Source: Chiua virens
Lineage: Eukaryota; Basidiomycota; Agaricomycetes; Boletales; Boletaceae
Length of the DNA stretch: 64,000 nucleotides
Direction of reading: 5' to 3'
NCBI GenBank assembly: GCA_019787685.1
Contig: JAHNUO010000001.1
Span: 3,162,001-3,226,000 of the forward strand
This document shows, piece after piece, positions 58,495-64,000 of the stretch. The position numbers and the translations under genes are program-made. The first letter of the stretch is position 1, and every line of letters starts with the position of its first letter. The notes beneath the pieces were generated by a model. The model was not told where the DNA came from. It saw only the letters and a list, made by a program, of their open reading frames with translations, and ran no database searches.

Positions 58495-60165
58495 ATGTCC
58501 TTCCCCGTTGATGTCACTCCTAACCATCCCATCGACCAGCAACCCACGATTGGCCTCATCGGTATGGGTGCCATGGGTGCCATGTATGCCAAACATCTAT
58601 CTGATGCCGGCTGGAAAAAGTTGGTCCCCTCCCTCTTTCTTTTCCCACAAATTCCCCTCACTATCTCGTCCATAGGATCAGTGTCTGTGATTTACCCGAA
58701 AAATACGAGTCCTTGAAGCAATCATACAAAGGTTTTGCTATCTTTCTTCCCACCCGATTGGTTCCGCTCTCACCGTCTTTCCCTTACATGTGTAGATGTC
58801 CCCGGCGTTACTGTCCATAAAGATGGCCACTCCGTCTCCCGGATCTCGGACTTTATTATGTACTCCGTGGAAGCCGAATACATCAATCGTGTAGTGCAGC
58901 AATACGGACCATGTATGTACTTTCTCTCCAAACGCACTACAGCCTGTCAGTCGCTCACCACACTTCCCCTATCCCTAGCAACAAAAGTCGGTGCAGTCGT
59001 CTCTGGACAGACCTCTGTCAAGGCTCCCGAAAAAGCCGCTTTTGAGGAGCATCTCCCAGGAGATGTTCACATCGTTTCGATACACTCCCTCCACGGCCCG
59101 TCCGTTTCTCCGGCCAGTCAGCCATTTGTACGTGTTTGGTTACCATTCCGGTCGTGCCTTTTACCTACTCACGATGCATCTATTCCTGTTAATCAGGTAA
59201 TAATGCAATACCGTGCCTCAGACGAATCTGTCCGGCTCGTGGAGAATATCTTCAAGTGCTTCAAGTCACGCTACGTGTACCTCAGTTACGAGGAACACGA
59301 TCTCGTCACCGCCAATGTTCAGGCAGTCACCCACGCTGCATTCCTGACGTACGTTTCTTTCCTTCCCTTTCCAACTTGACACGTGTTCATCTCTCACGTC
59401 AGCATGGGCACAGCTTGGGCCGCTAGGCGCTCGTATCCTTGGGAACAAGGCCATTACGTCGGAGGTATCGAGACCGTCAAGGTCAACATCATGCTCCGCA
59501 TCTACGCCAATAAATGGCATGTCTATGCGGGTCTCGCTATCCTTAACCCCTCCGCCAAGGTCCAGATCGACACTTACGCCTCCAGCGCTACCGAGCTGTT
59601 CAAACTCATGCTCGCCGGAGATCACGACAGTCTCCGACAGCGCGTTTACGCCGCACGAGAGAAAGTCTTTGGTCTCAGAGAAGACGAGGAAGGTGGAAAG
59701 ACGATCGTCTTCCTCACCGAAGACATCCTTGACCAATTCACGATCAGTGGAAGCCCAAAGCGCGGCCAGTCCTCGCCGTGCAATTCCCATCTCTCTCTCC
59801 TCGCCATGGTAGACTGTTGGGCCCGTTCCTCGATCCAACCGTTTGACCACCTCGCAGTTGCGGCGACGCCCGTGTTCCGAATGTGGATTGGTGTTGCAGA
59901 ATACCTCTTCCGTTCGGTCGAACGTTTAGACACGGCGTTGCATGCGGCAACTCATGATGTGTCACACCGCTCTGACGATTTGGAATTCGTGGTTGCGGCG
60001 CGAGGGTGGAGCCAGTGTATCGCATTTGGCAACTTTGAGTTATACAAGGACAGGTTTTCGCGGACGGCTGCGTTCTTTGAGCCAAGATTCGAAGAGGCGA
60101 ACAAGATCGGTGGTGCGATGATCAAGGCGATCTCTGAGACTGGGACGAATCCCGTGACGAACTAG
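58495..60165 (+). CDS. TYR1: Prephenate dehydrogenase (NADP+)
   Basis: Six exons (58495-58619, 58676-58731, 58796-58912, 58979-59127, 59197-59348, 59403-60165) total 1362 nt, 453 residues, matching the roughly 450 residues of yeast Tyr1. It oxidatively decarboxylates prephenate to 4-hydroxyphenylpyruvate on the way to tyrosine. The Rossmann motif is at the N-terminus (TIGLIGMGAMGAMYAKHL). Further conserved blocks: KDGHSVSRISDFIMYSVEAE, VGAVVSGQTSVKAPE, HIVSIHSLHGPSVSP, YVYLSYEEHDLVTANVQAVT, HAAFLTMGTAWAARRSYPW, YANKWHVYAGLAILNPSAKV, NSHLSLLAMVDCW and FEEANKIGGAMIKAI. All intron phases agree and no frame break is present. The product is cytosolic in yeast. A PX-domain gene follows 128 bp downstream on the same strand. 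Confidence 0.96.
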
Positions 60166-60293
60166 TAGATATACGACTCGCTACGACAGTACGACCAAAT
60201 TCTGTATGGATCACTTGTGTAACACAGCCACTTGTTTGTAAGATCGGCCCGGAGCTAAGTAAAGTGACGGTGTCATGTCTTTTTGTCACAGAC

Positions 60294-61114
60294 ATGCCTC
60301 TGCCTGACGGAAACCCGACCTCCTCCTCGACAACCCATCCCTTTCGCAACGCAACGGGTTTGTTGGTCCTCCTCCCAGACAAGATCGACGTCGAAGAGGA
60401 ATCACGCTTTTACGACCAACCATGCGATGTACGTCTCCATTGACGACCTGAGCCTCGTTGACGCCCAGACCCTGCATTTGCAGGAACCTGATGGCGGTGC
60501 ATCCCGCTCATCGATCCATCTCTCGCTGGGTCCGCCATCCGTATTCTCGCACGACATATGGCTCGGTGACAGTCTAGGCGAGAGTGGTGCGTTTGCGAGG
60601 GACGTCCGGATCAGTGGATGGACGCACGTCGGCGATAAACTAGGTGGTGCATACGTCGGTACGTCGTCGTCGATGTCCTTTTACGCAACTCATTCTAGCG
60701 TATATGTTGGGCCTCTATCGGCAGTGTACGATTGCGTCATACGGACGAAAGAGGTCAGTCAACATGACAGTGTTCATACACATTCCATCCCAACCTCGAC
60801 GGTTTCGTTTTGCAGAGCACGACGATACATGCACATAAACGATACAGTGCCTTCCTCGAACTGTATCAAGCGCTCAAACAGAGTCTACCCGTATGTCCTC
60901 CCACGTCGCTCGGCAATCAAATTGATGTCGACTCCTTTCACAGTCTCACCTACAACACTTTGTTCCCATCTTACCCCCAAAGTCACCCTTATCGCGCTAC
61001 CGCCCGGCATTTCTCGACCACCGACGGCGACAGCTGCAATACTGGCTTTCCGCAGTGTTGTTACATCCCGAGATCGGAGCGTGTCAGGCAGTCAAGTGGT
61101 GGGTGATGGATTGA
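60294..61114 (+). CDS. PX-domain protein, Ypt35-like
   Basis: Five exons (60294-60428, 60484-60658, 60725-60753, 60816-60890, 60944-61114) sum to 585 nt, 194 residues, all phases consistent. The N-terminal 60 residues carry no known domain. The PX domain starts at about residue 80: DVRISGWTHVGDKLGGAYVV, YDCVIRTKE, then the phosphoinositide-binding core HAHKRYSAFLELYQALKQSL. The Pro-rich loop follows (LPPKSPLSRYRPAFLDHRRR), and then QLQYWLSAVLLHPEIGACQA, VKWWVMD. The RYSxF Arg and the RRxxLxxWL helix are those used to bind phosphatidylinositol 3-phosphate. Yeast Ypt35 sits on endosomes and recruits the lipid-transfer protein Vps13. A similar endosomal role is inferred from the domain only. The short gap to the prephenate dehydrogenase gene leaves little room for a separate promoter. 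Confidence 0.88.
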
Positions 61115-64000
61115 CGCTTTCGTCGGTGTTTGGACGTCTTTCTTTATTACTTCGTGTTATGATGAGTCTAGTTATTATCGTACTTGTCGTACTACATACT
61201 TAGCATCTGTGTGTGTTCTAGACGTAATCAACATGTTGGACTTGGGGCTTTCATACGCTGCACTCAACCGACATGCCCTGCATTTCGCGAACGCATCCAT
61301 TTCGTTCACGGATCATGCACCTAGTGCGGCGCCCCCCTGGCGAGAAAAATGATCCGGTTGATTGAGAAATTGGGTCACATACATGGTCCATCCGATTCGG
61401 ATCACTAAATAAATACATGTAAGTATATGATCGGTGATTTTGTTTGTCCGCACGCGAGCCGTCGGTGATGAGTCTTTGTATCGCATAGTACTTATTGCGA
61501 TGGCTGGCAATCCATATCAAGCGCGTCGACCGGCGGCGACGGAGGACTACTGTAGCGCGCGCCTTTTCGCCTTGATGACAAACGACATGATACGGATCAA
61601 CAACCGGTACGAAGCGCCATGAATCATTGGTAATGTGGTCGACCACTGGCAGTGCGCGCGCCCCGACTGGGCCGGTAATATGTCTGGTTTGAAGCTTCTG
61701 CAATCACACGGTGAGTGTCCAGCGAGTCACTTATTCGCCTGCTCGAGTCCGATCACCACCTGCGGATGGAGCGCCCCAGATCTTGGTATGATCATGACGA
61801 ACACATCCAACAGTTTCGAATGTCGTCGTCGTCCTGGTACGGTGGTACCCGTACGGTCGAGTCACGATTGCAAGCCACAGTATGCGCCGCGTCTAAACAA
61901 ATAAGCTTTTCCCGTCCCCTTGGCAAGAGTTGCCAGTTGCCGTGATAGGGGTGACACGAGACCCTTGGCCGGCATTTCCCGCCGTCGATTTGCCGTTGAC
62001 AGGCTCGTGCGCGCGTGGATGTACCCGAGATGTCAGACGGCATTATCATTCAGAACGCCGATTCGGCCGTGCACCGCCTTTCTCATGAGGTCGACAAAGC
62101 TGATTTATGTCTGGAATGCGGCGCACTGCGGTGAGGGCAGTGGGATCGTCGTCGAATTTGAATATAAGATGGTGAGTTTGAATTCAGATGCTCCTGGAAA
62201 CCTGTCACTGCGACCCGGGTATCATGGGGTAATTCATTTTGGACTTTTTTCGTACTAGACGGCGTTCCTAGGTCAGAAACTCACGCGGGGGAAATGGTAA
62301 GCAGCGCGGGTAGTGCGAGCGTCTGTCCGCAGCAGGTGACAACGGGAATGACCGTGACGACTGGGTGGTGTCGAAAGGGGAAATCGGCCCAATACCATGA
62401 TGGCGACGGCGGAGTTCACAGTGTTGCATGCACCTTGGCGAGGTTATCAATGGCGAGTTCCGTTCGTCCGAGGAAAAAGGAGCTCATAACGTGGAGTAGG
62501 GGAAGCTGCGAGAGATGCGATCCACTAATATCGACGAGTCTATGATAAGTACTTTGATGAGTAGATACCCGAAGTGAAATGCAGAAACGGGAGACGCGAT
62601 ACCCCAAGTTTGGGTCCGGTTCGTATGTCAAACCCACCATTTACCGCGGAGCGTCGACCATCGGAGACTATCGGGAAGAAAGAGCTCATTGTTATTCAGT
62701 CCAACACTACCGTCGCTAGCATCTTGACATGAATCGCATGGCCGTGGAAGTACGTGAGAAAGAATCCGACGTACATACGCGTTGCTCCTGGGATCGTTTC
62801 TTTACTTAAAACCCTTCGCGGGTCGCGAGGCGACAGACATACGTGGTAAACGGCGGAAATGTACCGGCGGAAATTCTAATGCCAAATTGTTGAAGGGTCT
62901 GCAAGCTGGAAGTATGGAAGATTGACATTGAACCGATCTTCTGGACTAGCACAAGCTTTACTTCAGAACCCAAAGTGGACGACGCGTTCCCGGGCCCTAT
63001 CGATAGGTAAATGCGGAAGAACAATCGTGAAACTCAGCCTGATGTTGAATGGGGTACATGCATCTCCGACGAGGATCGTGGCAATAGCCATCAGAATGTG
63101 CTTGTCCGAAAACCATATGATCTTTCATTTCGCCTGCTGATGGCGTTATACGTGAACGCAAGAATCTGCCTATACGTTGAGACAAGTGGATAACCAATTT
63201 ATACCGCTCACGCCTCAGTATGTATACGGGTCGAAGTTTCGGGAAATGTCGTGTGATTCAAGTGTTTGAAACCATGTGGACTGAAGATCGACGATACTTT
63301 AAATCTTGATAACTGGTAAAACTATGAGAACGAAATAACATGGAACTTTGGGGGGATTCGGCGTGAGTACAGCACCTAGTATGGCTCAATTACCCGGATG
63401 TCGGACCACATAAAACAAACGACCTTACGCTCTCCACCCACACGACACGCAGACGCTGCACCCTTGTTCGAGTCGGACGCGCTGCCAATGTCGTTCTAGT
63501 GATCCGGCGGGACGGTTGCAATCGAGGTGTGATGACGTCGACAAACGTTCGTTCCATCGAACGGCGTACGGCTGCTTTTTGAATGGTCAAAGACTTGGAT
63601 GTGAATCTGTACGTGAGACATCGGACATGGGGCGAGAGAGAAGTGGAGGCATCGGATCACTGAAAATTCGACAACTTGAAGTATCTCGGTCATTTCAGGT
63701 CTGCGCTGGTAGCGGATGTGCGCTACGCGTGGTCCTGGATCGTTGGGAAGAAAAAGTGACTGGCGTGGCAGATTCGCAGTGTATAGAATGACCATCGATC
63801 GTCCCCAGGGGGTGTGTTGGACTGGAGAGTAACATCGACAGCTCGATCATCTTCCGATTCGCCGCACAGCACGGCAGTCACTGCGGAAATAGTCATCGAG
63901 TGCCTCTACGATGAGCCTGCGCGTCACGATGATCCACACGCTTGCTGACGGCGCAGTCTATTGATCACTCAAAAAGGTCATCAATGGTGTCCACCTCGAT
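61115..64000. other. Region without a supported gene
   Basis: About 2.9 kb to the window edge. Plus frames near 61700-61940 (for example LIRLLESDHHLRMERPRSWY) and near 62010-62130 (MSDGIIIQNADSAVHRLSHE, DKADLCLECGALR) look faintly like coding text in different frames but match nothing I know. They could be exons of one unrecognised plus-strand gene. The rest shows nothing. Confidence 0.35.

Overview
The window looks like nuclear DNA of a filamentous basidiomycete, most likely an Agaricomycete of Rhizoctonia/Ceratobasidium type. Genes lie on both strands in no operon order. They are cut by many short introns (mostly 47-60 nt, GT-AG, a few GC-AG). Several proteins belong to families I know mainly from Agaricomycetes: WD40/TPR/HET proteins, a membrane-anchored WD40 protein, a Ser/Thr-rich protein with an FWRLMRRISTGGLR-like motif, and a coiled-coil tail-anchored protein. 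I see no CRISPR array, rRNA, convincing tRNA, intact transposase or viral gene.

Layout. 2.0-2.7 kb: coiled-coil tail-anchored protein (-). 3.0-4.0 kb: two broken genes side by side, a WD40 fragment (-) and an NF-YB/HAP3 fragment (+). 4.86-5.03 kb: a nested palindrome, probably a MITE. 5.3-5.9 kb: Hsp20 chaperone (+). 7.0-7.7 kb: Ctr copper transporter (+). 8.2-12.35 kb: a nine-exon WD40-TPR-HET gene (-). 15.0-17.6 kb: secreted FAD-linked oxidase (+). 18.1-18.7 kb: ribosomal protein eL33 (-), divergent from ArgJ-type ornithine acetyltransferase at 19.1-20.9 kb (+). 21.5-22.3 kb: degenerate kinase-like gene. 24.1-28.3 kb: membrane protein with a WD40 tail (+). 32.9-34.0 kb: GATA-type zinc-finger protein (+). 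40.8-41.6 kb: FAD-monooxygenase remnant (-). 42.4-43.9 kb: 3-ketoacyl-CoA thiolase (+). 50.4-52.0 kb: Zn2Cys6 transcription factor (+). 52.5-54.2 and 54.9-57.7 kb: two uncharacterised minus-strand genes. 58.5-60.2 kb: prephenate dehydrogenase (+), followed 128 bp later by a PX-domain protein (+). Long stretches at 28.4-32.9, 34.0-40.8, 43.9-50.4 and 61.1-64.0 kb hold no gene I can support.

The recognised genes are mostly housekeeping: amino-acid synthesis (ArgJ, Tyr1), translation (eL33), fatty-acid oxidation (thiolase), copper uptake, chaperone, endosomal PX protein and two regulators. They are mixed with self/non-self type genes (HET) and decayed copies. A recurrent feature is the single-base frame break in otherwise well-conserved genes, often at a homopolymer run. 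In the HET, thiolase and Zn2Cys6 genes, adding back one base per break makes the exon sum an exact multiple of three. I read most of these as consensus-sequence errors, and separately list the regions (3.0-4.0, 21.5-22.3, 40.8-41.6 kb) where several lesions suggest true decay.
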